Of a stretch of 64,000 nucleotides of DNA, positions 35,968 through 45,219 are shown one piece after another (within the stretch, counting starts at the first letter, position 1; each line of letters opens with the position of its first letter). The position numbers and the translations under genes were made by a program. The DNA is from Urechidicola vernalis. GTDB taxonomy: Bacteria; Bacteroidota; Bacteroidia; Flavobacteriales; Flavobacteriaceae. The DNA lies in NCBI RefSeq assembly GCF_031846385.1, contig NZ_JAVRHV010000001.1, positions 496,001 through 560,000 on the forward strand, written 5' to 3'. The notes under the pieces are model-generated. The model saw nothing but the letters and a program-made list of their open reading frames with translations. It made no database searches and was not told the origin of the DNA.

Positions 35968-38025
35968 CTAAATATGACACTCCATGTCGAGTAAAAAAGC
36001 ATATTCACGAGCTACTTCTTTTAAACTATCGAAGCGACCGGACGCTCCGCCATGGCCAACAGTCATATTTGTATGCAATAAAATTCTATTTGAATTCGCC
36101 GTTTGCTCACGTAATTTAGCCACCCATTTAGCAGGCTCAAAATACTGAACTTGAGAGTCATGCAATCCTGTTGTTACCAATAAATGTGGAATTTGTTTAT
36201 TTTCAACATTGTCATAAGGCGAATACGATTTGATATATTTATAATAGTTTTCTTCATTTGGATTTCCCCATTCGTCATACTCACCAGTTGTTAATGGAAT
36301 GCTTTCATCTAACATTGTGGTAACCACATCTACAAACGGAACTGCTGCAATCACTCCATTAAATATTTCTGGCTTCATATTAATAATTGCACCCATTAAT
36401 AGGCCTCCAGCAGAACCTCCCATGGCATATAAGTGCTTTGATGAAGTATATTCTTCTTTTTTCAAATGTTCTGCACAACTGATAAAATCCGTAAATGTAT
36501 TTTTCTTATGAAGTAATTTACCATCTTCATACCATTCCCTACCTAAATATTCACTTCCTCTAATATGTGCAATGGCAAATACGAAACCACGATCTAACAA
36601 ACTTAATCGCGTGGTGCTAAAGCCATCACTAATTGTGTGTCCATATGAGCCATAAGCATATAACAATAATGGTGTTTCTTTAGAAAGTTCTGTGTTTTTA
36701 TGATAAACTAAAGAAATAGCTACTTTCTTCCCATCTGATGCCTCTGCCCAAATTCTTTCACTAGTATAATTTTCTTTTTGAAAAATACCTCCTAGTACCT
36801 CTTGCTCTTTCTTAATTTCTTTTTCCTTGGTTCCCATTTTAAAATCAATCACAGAACTAGGGGTGGTCATAGAATTATAACCATACCTTAACAACTCCGT
36901 ATCAAATTCTGGATTGGAATAAACACCTGCCGAATAGGTTTCCTCAGAGAATGGAAGGTAATAGTCTTCACTTCCATCCCATTTAATAATTCTAATTTTA
37001 CTTAATCCATTCGTACGTTCCTCTAATACTAAATAATTCTTAAAAATTGAAACATCTTCAATGAGCACTTCTCTTCTGTGAGGAATCACATCTACCCAAT
37101 TTTCTTTTAAAGTATCCGTATCCTTGACTTTCATCAATTTAAAATTGGTTGCTTTGTCTTTATTGGTTAAAATATAAAAATCACCATTGTAGTGAGAAAT
37201 TCCATATTCTAAATCTCGCTCTCGAGGTTGAAATACAGTAAAATTCTCTTCAGGAGCATCCGCATTCAAAAACTGATATTCTGTAGACAATGTACTATAT
37301 GAACCGATTACAATATACTTTTGAGATTTAGTTTTATAAACAAACGTTCCAAATGTTTCATCACGCTCATGAAAAACTTCGACATCTTCACTTACATCGG
37401 AACCAATGGTGTGCCTAAATATTTTGTCACTTCTTAATGTGGTTTCGTCTTGTTTTGTATAAAAAATTGTTTTGTTATCGTTTGCCCAAGTAGCAGAACC
37501 TGTAGTGTTTAATATTTCTTCTTCAAGAATTTCATTTGTTTCTAAATTCTTTATTCTTAAAGCATATTGCCTTCTACTTACTTTATCTACTCCAAATACA
37601 GCCAGTTTATTATTTGGACTAACCGAAATCCCCTTTAAACTAAAATAATCATGCCCTTTTGCTAATTTATTAACATTGAACAAAATTTGTTCTTCTGCCT
37701 TTAAATTCCCTTTCTTTCTAGAATGTATCGGATATTGACTTCCTTTTTCATAGCGTGTTAGATAAAAATAGCCGTTCTTTTTATAAGGTACCGATTCATC
37801 GTCTTCCTTAATTCTAGACTTCATTTCTTCAAATAAATCATCTTGCAACTTATTTGTATGTTCTGTCATTTCTTTAAAATAACGGTTTTCATCATTTAAG
37901 TATTCTATTACTTCCGGATTCTCTCTTTCATTCAACCAATAGTAATTATCTATTCTGGAGTCTCCATGAATTTTTAATTCTTTTGGCTTTTTTACGGCTT
38001 TCGGTTTCTGTATGTGATTCATCAT
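35968..38025 (-). CDS. ptrB: Oligopeptidase B-like S9A peptidase
   Basis: A protein of about 685 residues without signal peptide, in the prolyl oligopeptidase family. It has an N-terminal seven-bladed propeller (DNYYWLNERENPEV at the start is typical) and a C-terminal hydrolase with LLYAYGSYG, the nucleophile in MGGSAGG, the acid in TGLHDSQV and His in VGHGGASG. Oligopeptidase B cuts short peptides after basic residues. Starts at 38025, 38022 or 38046 are possible; 38025 leaves room for a divergent promoter before the MORN gene at 38073. Confidence 0.85.
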   Translation of the reverse strand: MMNHIQKPKAVKKPKELKIHGDSRIDNYYWLNERENPEVIEYLNDENRYFKEMTEHTNKLQDDLFEEMKSRIKEDDESVPYKKNGYFYLTRYEKGSQYPIHSRKKGNLKAEEQILFNVNKLAKGHDYFSLKGISVSPNNKLAVFGVDKVSRRQYALRIKNLETNEILEEEILNTTGSATWANDNKTIFYTKQDETTLRSDKIFRHTIGSDVSEDVEVFHERDETFGTFVYKTKSQKYIVIGSYSTLSTEYQFLNADAPEENFTVFQPRERDLEYGISHYNGDFYILTNKDKATNFKLMKVKDTDTLKENWVDVIPHRREVLIEDVSIFKNYLVLEERTNGLSKIRIIKWDGSEDYYLPFSEETYSAGVYSNPEFDTELLRYGYNSMTTPSSVIDFKMGTKEKEIKKEQEVLGGIFQKENYTSERIWAEASDGKKVAISLVYHKNTELSKETPLLLYAYGSYGHTISDGFSTTRLSLLDRGFVFAIAHIRGSEYLGREWYEDGKLLHKKNTFTDFISCAEHLKKEEYTSSKHLYAMGGSAGGLLMGAIINMKPEIFNGVIAAVPFVDVVTTMLDESIPLTTGEYDEWGNPNEENYYKYIKSYSPYDNVENKQIPHLLVTTGLHDSQVQYFEPAKWVAKLREQTANSNRILLHTNMTVGHGGASGRFDSLKEVAREYAFLLDMECHI

Positions 38026-38072
38026 AGTTTTGTAAAACGATTGCAAAAATAGTTGTAATTTCGTTTAAACTA

Positions 38073-38447
38073 ATGAATTCTATGAGAATACTTTTTACAT
38101 TTTGCTTCGTGCTAATTTGTTCTTCAAATTTATTTTGTCAAGCCAACTTAAGAGAATCTATTCGCTATTACAATAATGGCAATATTGCTGAAATGGGTTA
38201 TGTAAAGGGCGCTGTAAAAGAAGGAAAGTGGTCTATTTATTTTATGACCGGAGAAGAAAAGGAAAGAACTGATTTTAAAAATGGGTTAAAACATGGTGAA
38301 CATATGGAATTCTACCTTAATGGCTACCTTAAAACTTTGGGTAATTATGAAAACGGACTGAAAATAGGTCTTTGGGAGTTTTACAAAGAAGATGGTCAGT
38401 TTTTACGAATGGTTAAGTATAAAAATGGTGTTGTTATTCAAGAATAA
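38073..38447 (+). CDS. Exported MORN-2 repeat protein (YwqK-like)
   Basis: A 124-residue protein with a signal peptide (about 1-24, ending LFCQA) and four repeats of the MORN-2 type: YYNNGNIAEMGYVKGAVKEGKW, GEEKERTDFKNGLKHGEHMEF in repeat form, LKTLGNYENGLKIGLWEF and GQFLRMVKYKNGVV. Such repeats are short beta-hairpins used for binding. Family members are sometimes named antitoxin YwqK by automatic transfer, which nothing here supports. It is divergent from the oligopeptidase gene and abuts, without spacing, the convergent helicase gene. Confidence 0.8.
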   Translation: MNSMRILFTFCFVLICSSNLFCQANLRESIRYYNNGNIAEMGYVKGAVKEGKWSIYFMTGEEKERTDFKNGLKHGEHMEFYLNGYLKTLGNYENGLKIGLWEFYKEDGQFLRMVKYKNGVVIQE

Positions 38448-39875
38448 CTACTCCTCGAAGAAATCATCTTTAAAACCAATTAAATATAATTTTTCTTGCG
38501 CTCTGGTCACTGCGGTATACAACCAACGTAAATAATCTCTGTTAGGACCTTCAGGTAAATATGGTTGCTCTATAAAAACGGTTTTCCATTGTCCACCTTG
38601 TGACTTATGACAAGTCATAGCATATGAAAACTTTACTTGAAGCGCATTAAAGTATTTATTCTTTTTGATTGAAAGCAACTTTTTGTATTTCGATTTTTCG
38701 TCTTCAAAATCTTTTGAAACTTCTTGGTACAATCGATTTGAATCTTCATAAGAAAGTGAAGGTGTTTCTGAAGTTAGCGTGTCTAACAAAATAACAGTAT
38801 CAAAAGGTCTTTGATTTTTATAATCAATCATACGAATTTTTACTTCTGCAAATCTAAATCCATATAATTCCTTTATAGTTCTAATTTCTAATATTTCACA
38901 AATGTCCCCGTTGGCAATAAAACCTGCTTCTGAGGAATCGCTCAGCCAGAAATAGTTATTCTTTACCACCATCACAAAATCGCCCGTAGAGATTTCATTT
39001 TCTTGACCTCTAATTTTTGTTCGAATTTGTTGATTGTATTGATTCGCTCTTTTATTAGAGCGAACAATAAACGCTGTGTCCTCTACCCCATCATTGTCAT
39101 AGGCCACCGTTATGGCATCTTGAATATCATAACCATCTTCTAATCTTATAATATCCGGCAATCCCAATTGAAATTGAAAATCATAAAACCCTTCTATAGA
39201 AAGTTGATTACGTAAGTTCGTGGCATTTACTAAAATTCCAGAATCGGAATGTTGTCTCATTACTTCACTCAATTCTAACTCAACAACATCTTTATTGTAA
39301 TTAAAAGACAATTTATCGGCATCTAACGCAGGACTGATATCCAATTTTACCGGTGGTAATTGAGCGGTATCTCCGATTAAAATTAATTTACAACCCTTAC
39401 CCGAATAAACATATGAAATTAGATCATCTAGCAAAGAACCATTATCAAATAATTTAGAATTACTGGTCGCGTCAGAAATCATTGATGCCTCATCTACGAT
39501 GAAAAAAGTATTGGTGTGTTTATTCACTTGTTTTACAAAATTTACACCTCCATTTTTTGCTTTTCTAGGGTGGTAAATTTTTTTATGAATTGTAAATGCT
39601 TGTCTTCCAGCATATCCCGATATTACTTTCGCTGCTCTACCCGTTGGAGCCAACATAACAGACTTCTTCCCTGTTTTCCATAAATCCTTTACAACGGTAC
39701 TAATAGTTGTCGTTTTCCCAGTACCGGCGTAACCCTTTAACAGAAAAAGCCCATCTTTTTTTGTGTCAAAAATAAACTCTGAAAGTTGTAATAATAGTAC
39801 ATTTTGAACCTCTGTCGGTTCAAATGGAAACGACTTAATTAATTGCTTGTAAAAGTCTGGTGCAGTTTTTGTCAT
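38448..39875 (-). CDS. RecD-like superfamily 1 DNA helicase
   Basis: A protein of about 475 residues with the SF1B helicase motifs: Walker A GYAGTGKTTT, motif Ia APTGRAAKV, Walker B VDEASM, motif III LIGDTAQLPPV, motif V AMTCHKSQGGQW and motif VI YTAVTRAQEKLYLIG. This matches RecD2 and related 5'-3' helicases, but it lacks the N-terminal HhH region of RecD2. No recB or recC is adjacent, so it probably acts alone in repair or as a Pif1-like helicase. The ATG at 39875 (MTKTAPDFY) is preferred over 39896. Confidence 0.88.
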   Translation of the reverse strand: MTKTAPDFYKQLIKSFPFEPTEVQNVLLLQLSEFIFDTKKDGLFLLKGYAGTGKTTTISTVVKDLWKTGKKSVMLAPTGRAAKVISGYAGRQAFTIHKKIYHPRKAKNGGVNFVKQVNKHTNTFFIVDEASMISDATSNSKLFDNGSLLDDLISYVYSGKGCKLILIGDTAQLPPVKLDISPALDADKLSFNYNKDVVELELSEVMRQHSDSGILVNATNLRNQLSIEGFYDFQFQLGLPDIIRLEDGYDIQDAITVAYDNDGVEDTAFIVRSNKRANQYNQQIRTKIRGQENEISTGDFVMVVKNNYFWLSDSSEAGFIANGDICEILEIRTIKELYGFRFAEVKIRMIDYKNQRPFDTVILLDTLTSETPSLSYEDSNRLYQEVSKDFEDEKSKYKKLLSIKKNKYFNALQVKFSYAMTCHKSQGGQWKTVFIEQPYLPEGPNRDYLRWLYTAVTRAQEKLYLIGFKDDFFEE

Positions 39876-39946
39876 TGTTATTTTAAAAGATTTCAAAGAT
39901 AGTAATTGATTTATGGCTAAAAATTTTTAGCATTGAAAAAAAATTG

Positions 39947-39954
39947 TAGATTTG
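39947..39954 (+). promoter_or_regulatory. Probable -7 promoter element for the membrane protein gene at 39989
   Basis: TAGATTTG matches TAnnTTTG, 34 bases before the ATG. No convincing -33 TTG. Confidence 0.4.
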
Positions 39955-39988
39955 CGTACAATCAAATAAAAACCTAAATAATCACGAA

Positions 39989-40726
39989 ATGTTTACAGTA
40001 TTAGTACTCTTTATAGTTGGAATTATAGCATGTTATTTTTTGGCAAAAGCCATTATAAAATTTGTTCCTAAAAAAGTTCATGCGTTTATTTCACTAGCCC
40101 TTTATGCTATTGTTGCACTTTTGGCATATAAATCTTATGATGCCGTTATGAAGCCTATTAAGTTCAATCAAGAAAAAGAAAGACGCTATACATTAGCAAT
40201 TGATAATTTAAAAATAATTCGTGATGCACAAACTGCACACAGAACAGTAACTGGAAGTTTCGCTAAGAAAATTGAAGATTTAGTAATATTTATAGATACT
40301 GCACAATTTGCGGTTACAGAAGCACGAAATGAAACTAAAACTGTTGATGCTGGAGGTGGTATTACAAATGAAGTTGAGTTTAGAGTAGTAGATACTACTG
40401 GCTATACTGATGTTAGAGCTAACTTTGTTGGAAAAGATTACAAAGCAATGATGAATGTTCCTGGAACAGACAAACAATACACTATGACATTAGGAACGGT
40501 TCCTAGAACAAATGGTGCTGTAGTTGCTGTATACGAAGTAAAAGTTGCGAAAGAAGTTGTTTTACACGGAATGGATCCTGATTTAATTAATCTAGAAGAA
40601 GAAGCATTTGCTGATAACCAAGTAAAAGGTAAATTCATTAGCGTTGGTTCTTTAGGTGAAGTAAGTGACAGTGGAAACTGGCCTCCTACTTATGATTTGG
40701 CTGATATCCAAAAAGCAAAACAGTAG
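39989..40726 (+). CDS. Membrane-anchored protein of unknown function
   Basis: A 245-residue protein with two N-terminal hydrophobic helices (about 2-24 and 32-50) and a soluble part. The segment after the second helix (KERRYTLAIDNLKIIRDAQTAHRTVTG, in short) is amphipathic and resembles the N-terminal helix of pseudopilin-like proteins, but no prepilin peptidase site is present. The later part is mostly beta. It leads a transcript with the DUF3822 and rsmD genes. I recognise the family only as conserved in flavobacteria. Confidence 0.75.
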   Translation: MFTVLVLFIVGIIACYFLAKAIIKFVPKKVHAFISLALYAIVALLAYKSYDAVMKPIKFNQEKERRYTLAIDNLKIIRDAQTAHRTVTGSFAKKIEDLVIFIDTAQFAVTEARNETKTVDAGGGITNEVEFRVVDTTGYTDVRANFVGKDYKAMMNVPGTDKQYTMTLGTVPRTNGAVVAVYEVKVAKEVVLHGMDPDLINLEEEAFADNQVKGKFISVGSLGEVSDSGNWPPTYDLADIQKAKQ

Positions 40727-40728
40727 TC

Positions 40729-41490
40729 ATAGCACAACATATACATACTAAGATTTTATCCATTCTACTTCGGTCGGATGGATTTTCTTTTTGCATCACA
40801 ACTGATAGTGAACAAAATGCAAAAATAAAAGAATTTGATTTCGAGAAGGAGATTAGTCCTTCTGAACAAATCACTAAACTAAGCACACTTTTCGAAAAGG
40901 AGGATTTCTTACAAGAAGAATTCGAATCTATTGAAGTAATTCACAGCAATAATTTATCTACTTTAGTTCCTAAACCTTTTTTTAAAGAAAAAGATTTAGC
41001 GTCTTATTTAAAGTACAACATTAAATTATTACAAAATGATTTCATTGCATATGACCCTATTTGCAATGGAGAAATTATGAATGTTTATATTCCTTTTGTA
41101 CATCTTAATAATTTCTTTTTCGATAAGTTTGGAACCTTTGAATACAAACACTCTTCAACGGTCCTAATTGATTCTTTAATTAAAGCGAATGCGCAAAACG
41201 AAGAAACTATATTCTCTGTGCATGTTGGGTCCAATCAATTTCAGATAGTAGTCCTACAAAGAAAAAAACTCTTATTCTATAATTCCTTTAATTTTAGAAC
41301 TAAAGAAGACTTTATCTATTATATCCTATTTACAGCAGAACAGCTCGAATTGAATCCAGAAACATTTAAACTTGTTTTATACGGAAGGATAACAAAAGAT
41401 TCTGAACTGTATAAAATCGTTTATGATTATGTTAGAAATGTATCATTTCACCCTCAAAACGATTTTCATTTTATCCTATCAAACAATTAG
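40729..41490 (+). CDS. DUF3822 family protein (non-canonical start)
   Basis: A protein of about 253 residues. The frame is open from 40705 to 41490 and the conserved N-terminal segment (KILSILLRSDGFSFCI, from 40750) lies well upstream of the first in-frame ATG at 41077. There is no in-frame ATG, GTG or TTG between the last upstream stop and that ATG, so the real start must be a rare codon: ATA at 40729, two bases past the stop of the preceding gene, ATA 40741 or ATT 40753. The end is shared with the rsmD operon (2-base gap). DUF3822 has an actin-like ATPase fold in related proteins; its role is unknown. Confidence 0.7.
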   Translation: MAQHIHTKILSILLRSDGFSFCITTDSEQNAKIKEFDFEKEISPSEQITKLSTLFEKEDFLQEEFESIEVIHSNNLSTLVPKPFFKEKDLASYLKYNIKLLQNDFIAYDPICNGEIMNVYIPFVHLNNFFFDKFGTFEYKHSSTVLIDSLIKANAQNEETIFSVHVGSNQFQIVVLQRKKLLFYNSFNFRTKEDFIYYILFTAEQLELNPETFKLVLYGRITKDSELYKIVYDYVRNVSFHPQNDFHFILSNN

Positions 41491-41492
41491 TA

Positions 41493-42038
41493 ATGCGTAT
41501 AATTTCTGGAAAAAATAAGGGTATACGATTATCCGCACCAAAATCACTACCGGTTAGACCAACTACAGACATGGCTAAAGAGGCCTTGTTTAACATTTTG
41601 AATAACCTGTATTATTTTGATGCCGTTTCTGTATTAGATTTGTTTTCTGGCACTGGAAATATCAGTTACGAATTTGGTTCTAGAGGTACCGAAAATATTG
41701 TTGCTGTTGATGGGCATTTTGCCTGTGTTCGTTTTATTAATGAAACCTCTAAAAAGTTGGAATATCCAATCAATGCCATAAAAAGTGATGTTTACAAGTT
41801 TTTAGAAAAATCAAAACTAAGCTCTGATATAATATTCGCCGACCCTCCTTATGATTTCGAGAAAGGGCAATTCATAAAAATAGCCAATTTGGTATTTGAA
41901 AATTCTCTGTTAAACAATGGTGGGCTATTAATAATTGAGCACTCAAAACACACCGATCTATCCGATCATGCAAGATTTAGTTATTCAAAAAAATATGGTG
42001 GAAATATGTTTAGCTTTTTTGAAGCCGATGAAGATTAA
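41493..42038 (+). CDS. rsmD: 16S rRNA (guanine(966)-N2)-methyltransferase RsmD
   Basis: A 181-residue SAM-dependent methyltransferase. RIISGKNKGIRL and RPTTDMAKEALFNIL at the N-terminus are typical of RsmD; VLDLFSGTGNISYE is the SAM motif and the catalytic tetrapeptide is DPPY. It methylates G966 (E. coli numbering) of 16S rRNA. It follows the DUF3822 gene by 2 bases and its TAA is shared with the convergent MoxR gene in the tetranucleotide TTAA. Confidence 0.93.
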   Translation: MRIISGKNKGIRLSAPKSLPVRPTTDMAKEALFNILNNLYYFDAVSVLDLFSGTGNISYEFGSRGTENIVAVDGHFACVRFINETSKKLEYPINAIKSDVYKFLEKSKLSSDIIFADPPYDFEKGQFIKIANLVFENSLLNNGGLLIIEHSKHTDLSDHARFSYSKKYGGNMFSFFEADED

Positions 42039-42988
42039 AGTAACGAATTTATAATTTCTCTATCAGAAATCCCTTCGGCTTCAGCCTTATAATTCTTAAC
42101 AATTCTATGATTTAAAATTGGAAAGGCAACCGCTTTTACATCCTCAATATCAGGTGAAAACTTGCCATTAACAGCAGCATTTACTTTTGCCGCTATAATT
42201 AAATTTTGTGAAGCCCTTGGCCCTGCACCCCAATCGATATAATTCTTTACCAATTCTGTAGCATTTAAAGAATCTGGTCTCGTTTTAGAAACTAACTTTA
42301 CAGCATATTCTACAACATTATCTGCTACTGGAATTCTTCTAATTAGTTGCTGATACGATTCAATTTCTGAAGCATTTAAAAGCGATGTAATCGTTTCTTT
42401 CTTATCAGATGTGGTATTCTTTACAACTTGTACTTCTTCGTTAAAGGAAGGGTAATCTAAATGAATCGAAAACATGAAACGATCTAATTGTGCTTCTGGT
42501 AATGGATATGTTCCTTCTTGCTCAATAGGATTCTGAGTAGCTAACACAAAAAATGGTTTTGCCAATTTATGGTTATGCCCTGCAATAGTTACAGATCGCT
42601 CTTGCATTGCCTCTAAAAGTGCCGCCTGCGTTTTTGGAGGCGTTCTGTTTATTTCATCCGCTAAAATGATATTAGAGAAAATTGGTCCTTTTATAAATTT
42701 AAACTTTCTGTGTTCATCTAATATCTCACTACCTAAAATATCTGATGGCATTAGATCTGGTGTAAATTGAATACGCTTAAAATCCAACCCTATGGCCTCA
42801 GCAATTGTATGAACCAATAAGGTTTTAGCCAATCCAGGAACACCAATTAGAAGCGCATGTCCGCCAGCCAGAATAGCATATAATACTTGATCTACTGTAT
42901 CGTCTTGACCAACAATAATTTTGGCAATTTCGGCACGTAACTCTTTGTACTTATTTCCTAATTCCTCAATGGCCTTTACATCAGACAT
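42035..42988 (-). CDS. MoxR-type AAA+ ATPase
   Basis: A 317-residue AAA+ ATPase. It has a MoxR-type P-loop (GVPGLAKT), Walker B ILADEINR, sensor 1 ATQNP, and the C-terminal lid with GPRAS. MoxR ATPases act as chaperones with VWA-domain proteins and assemble metalloenzymes or envelope complexes. No VWA gene is present in the visible neighbourhood; the gene starts 4 bases past the SurA-type gene, so it lies at the end of the peptidyl-prolyl isomerase transcript. Confidence 0.92.
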   Translation of the reverse strand: MSDVKAIEELGNKYKELRAEIAKIIVGQDDTVDQVLYAILAGGHALLIGVPGLAKTLLVHTIAEAIGLDFKRIQFTPDLMPSDILGSEILDEHRKFKFIKGPIFSNIILADEINRTPPKTQAALLEAMQERSVTIAGHNHKLAKPFFVLATQNPIEQEGTYPLPEAQLDRFMFSIHLDYPSFNEEVQVVKNTTSDKKETITSLLNASEIESYQQLIRRIPVADNVVEYAVKLVSKTRPDSLNATELVKNYIDWGAGPRASQNLIIAAKVNAAVNGKFSPDIEDVKAVAFPILNHRIVKNYKAEAEGISDREIINSLL

Positions 42989-42992
42989 ATTT

Positions 42993-44357
42993 TTAATCTT
43001 TATTCCAGTTTCTATCGAATTCGCAATTTTTGTGTTCTTCAGTAATTTTAATATAAGTGTCTTTTATTTTATCTTCAGCCCAATCTTCAACTGCTTCTTC
43101 TTGTTTCTTTTGAAGCGCTAAAGACTGTATTTTCACGTAATCATCAACATAATTTGCAGTATGAGATTCAGACTTAGATTTTAAAAGTAATAATTTAAAC
43201 ATCTTCTCTCCTTCTCTAGTTTCATCATAATACGGCTCTGTAATTTCGCTAGCATTTAATGATGCCACTCTAGAATATAAGGTAGGGTCCATTCTTGTCA
43301 ATTCAAAAAACGTATCTCCTGTAGAAGTATTTACAATTTGCCCTTTATTAAATCTCGTTTCGTCTTCTTGACAGTAATTCTTAACGGCTTCCTCAAAAGT
43401 TGTTGTTCCTTCTAAAATATCTTTTTTAACTTTTTCCAACGTCTCTTTTGCCTCCTGTAATTTTGCTTCGTCAATATCTGGTTGAATTAATATATGACGC
43501 ATATCTATTTGTTGACCTTTAATTTTCTCAACTTGAATAATATGATAACCAAAATCAGATTTAAAAGGTTCTGAAATTTCTCCTTCTTCTAAACTAAAAG
43601 CAACTTCTTTAAATTCTTTTACAAATTGACTTTCTCTGTTAATAGAATAAAAACCTCCGGCACCAGGGCCTTGACCAGACACGGATGGGTCATCTGAATT
43701 TAAAATAGCCTTCATATGGAAGGAAGATCCATTTAAAACGTCTTCTCTAATCTCATTCAATTTATCAATTACTTCCTGCTCTTCTTCTTCAGTTGGTTCG
43801 GCATAAATAACAATTTGCGACAATTCAATTTCAGATCCAAATTCAGGTAAGTTACCTCCTTCTTCTAAACTCTTAAAATAAGTTCTAACTTCATCTGGTG
43901 TTACATCAATTTCTGCAGTAATAGCATCTCTTTCTCCTTGGATCAACATTCCTTCGCGCGCAACACGAGTCAATTCATTTCTTAAATCTGCTTCATCAGA
44001 AAACCCATAATAATCAACAACTTTCTGAATGTCATCCGTTCTTAAACTTTGGCTAAAACTAAAAATATCGCGCTCCACTTTTTCTTCAATTCTTGCTTCT
44101 GAAACCACAATACTATCAATCACCGCATGGTGCGATAGTAGTTTCTGTGTCATAATTTCTTCTAGCATCTCACAATCTGAAAGTGTTATCTTACCTTCTG
44201 ACTGCATTTCTACTTGCTTTCTAAAGTTCTCTACATCAGACTCTAATACAATGTTCTTACCAACTACCACAATTACTCCATCAACCTTTACTCTTTCCTG
44301 TGCAGAAATTGTAATTGTTAGCAACACTAATGCTAAAATCAGTCCTCTTCTTATCAT
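42993..44357 (-). CDS. Periplasmic SurA-like peptidyl-prolyl isomerase/chaperone
   Basis: A protein of about 454 residues. The signal peptide starts at the ATG at 44357 (MIRRGLILALVLL), so 44396 is not used. An N-terminal SurA-like helical domain (VDGVIVVVGKNIVLESDVENF in family form) is followed by two parvulin domains: one with ELSQIVIYAEP and GGFYSI near the middle, one with DMRHILIQPDID. The last region is helical. It probably assists outer-membrane protein folding. It is the third of three PpiC-type genes in a row, one base after its neighbour. Confidence 0.9.
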   Translation of the reverse strand: MIRRGLILALVLLTITISAQERVKVDGVIVVVGKNIVLESDVENFRKQVEMQSEGKITLSDCEMLEEIMTQKLLSHHAVIDSIVVSEARIEEKVERDIFSFSQSLRTDDIQKVVDYYGFSDEADLRNELTRVAREGMLIQGERDAITAEIDVTPDEVRTYFKSLEEGGNLPEFGSEIELSQIVIYAEPTEEEEQEVIDKLNEIREDVLNGSSFHMKAILNSDDPSVSGQGPGAGGFYSINRESQFVKEFKEVAFSLEEGEISEPFKSDFGYHIIQVEKIKGQQIDMRHILIQPDIDEAKLQEAKETLEKVKKDILEGTTTFEEAVKNYCQEDETRFNKGQIVNTSTGDTFFELTRMDPTLYSRVASLNASEITEPYYDETREGEKMFKLLLLKSKSESHTANYVDDYVKIQSLALQKKQEEAVEDWAEDKIKDTYIKITEEHKNCEFDRNWNKD

Positions 44358-44358
44358 T

Positions 44359-45219
44359 TTAATATGCTTCAAATTTTTTATTTTTAATCGCATCATTAAG
44401 TAAATCTACCTCAATTTTTCGTAATAACTCTAATTTTCTCTTTTGTAAAATTATCTGTTTTATTGTAGGTGTCACATAATTAATGGGCGCCGTTTCATTA
44501 CGTTTTAACACGTTTTTTACAGTGACCAAATATAGACCTAATGAATCTTCTTTTTCAATATATTTAGATTTTTTTAACAGAATATTCTTATCAATTGTTT
44601 CAAACCCAACCAATTTATTTGTCATGTCTGAATATTTAACCCAAATGGAATCATTAAAATTAAATGATTTGAATTCTAATGTGCGCTCTTGAAGGTTTGA
44701 TTTATCCAACGAATCCTTTGATTTGAATAGTTTAATCAATTCCTTTTTATCGACTCTACCGCTATCTGTATGAATAAACTTTAATTGAACCAACTCTTCA
44801 TTCAATTTAAAATTCTCGTGATTTGTGGTATAAAAATCTATTATTTGTTCTTTGGTTATAAGCGTGTCAAGTTTATCTAGGACCAAGGCCTGTTTGTAAG
44901 CATTTATATAGAGTGTAGCATGATAATCTTCTACCAATTTATTAAACTCTAATGATTTGTCACTCAAATTTAACTCTGCTTGGTGTAATAATAATTGTTG
45001 TTTTGCCCAAGATTCTATATAACCTTTAACCAATAATAAACTATCCGTCTCTGAAATACCAACGGGAAGAATTTCTAGCAAATCATTTTTGAATAATAAT
45101 TTATCATGCACCTTTGCTATGACATCTCCTTTTTGCGCTTCTTCTTTTTTTATGTTAGGAATAAAATCACAAGAAGCCAATACTAGAAAAATGGCACTAA
45201 AGAAACTTATTTTTTTCAT
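44359..45219 (-). CDS. PpiC/SurA-like lipoprotein
   Basis: A 286-residue lipoprotein with lipobox VLASC (Cys17). It has a SurA-type N-terminal segment (VIAKVHDKLLFKNDLLEILP in family form) and helical body, but no recognisable parvulin active site, so it is probably a chaperone without isomerase activity. It overlaps the upstream PPIase by 4 bases (ATGA) and precedes the next SurA-like gene by 1 base, so the three should be co-translated. Tethering to a membrane distinguishes it from its two soluble neighbours. Confidence 0.8.
   Translation of the reverse strand: MKKISFFSAIFLVLASCDFIPNIKKEEAQKGDVIAKVHDKLLFKNDLLEILPVGISETDSLLLVKGYIESWAKQQLLLHQAELNLSDKSLEFNKLVEDYHATLYINAYKQALVLDKLDTLITKEQIIDFYTTNHENFKLNEELVQLKFIHTDSGRVDKKELIKLFKSKDSLDKSNLQERTLEFKSFNFNDSIWVKYSDMTNKLVGFETIDKNILLKKSKYIEKEDSLGLYLVTVKNVLKRNETAPINYVTPTIKQIILQKRKLELLRKIEVDLLNDAIKNKKFEAY

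Noticed and set aside
38073..38447. Toxin-antitoxin role for the MORN-2 protein
   Set aside because: It has a signal peptide and no partner; the antitoxin name is only an annotation habit.
41077..41490. DUF3822 gene starting at the first ATG (41077)
   Set aside because: It would remove about 110 residues whose sequence fits the N-terminal half of the family.
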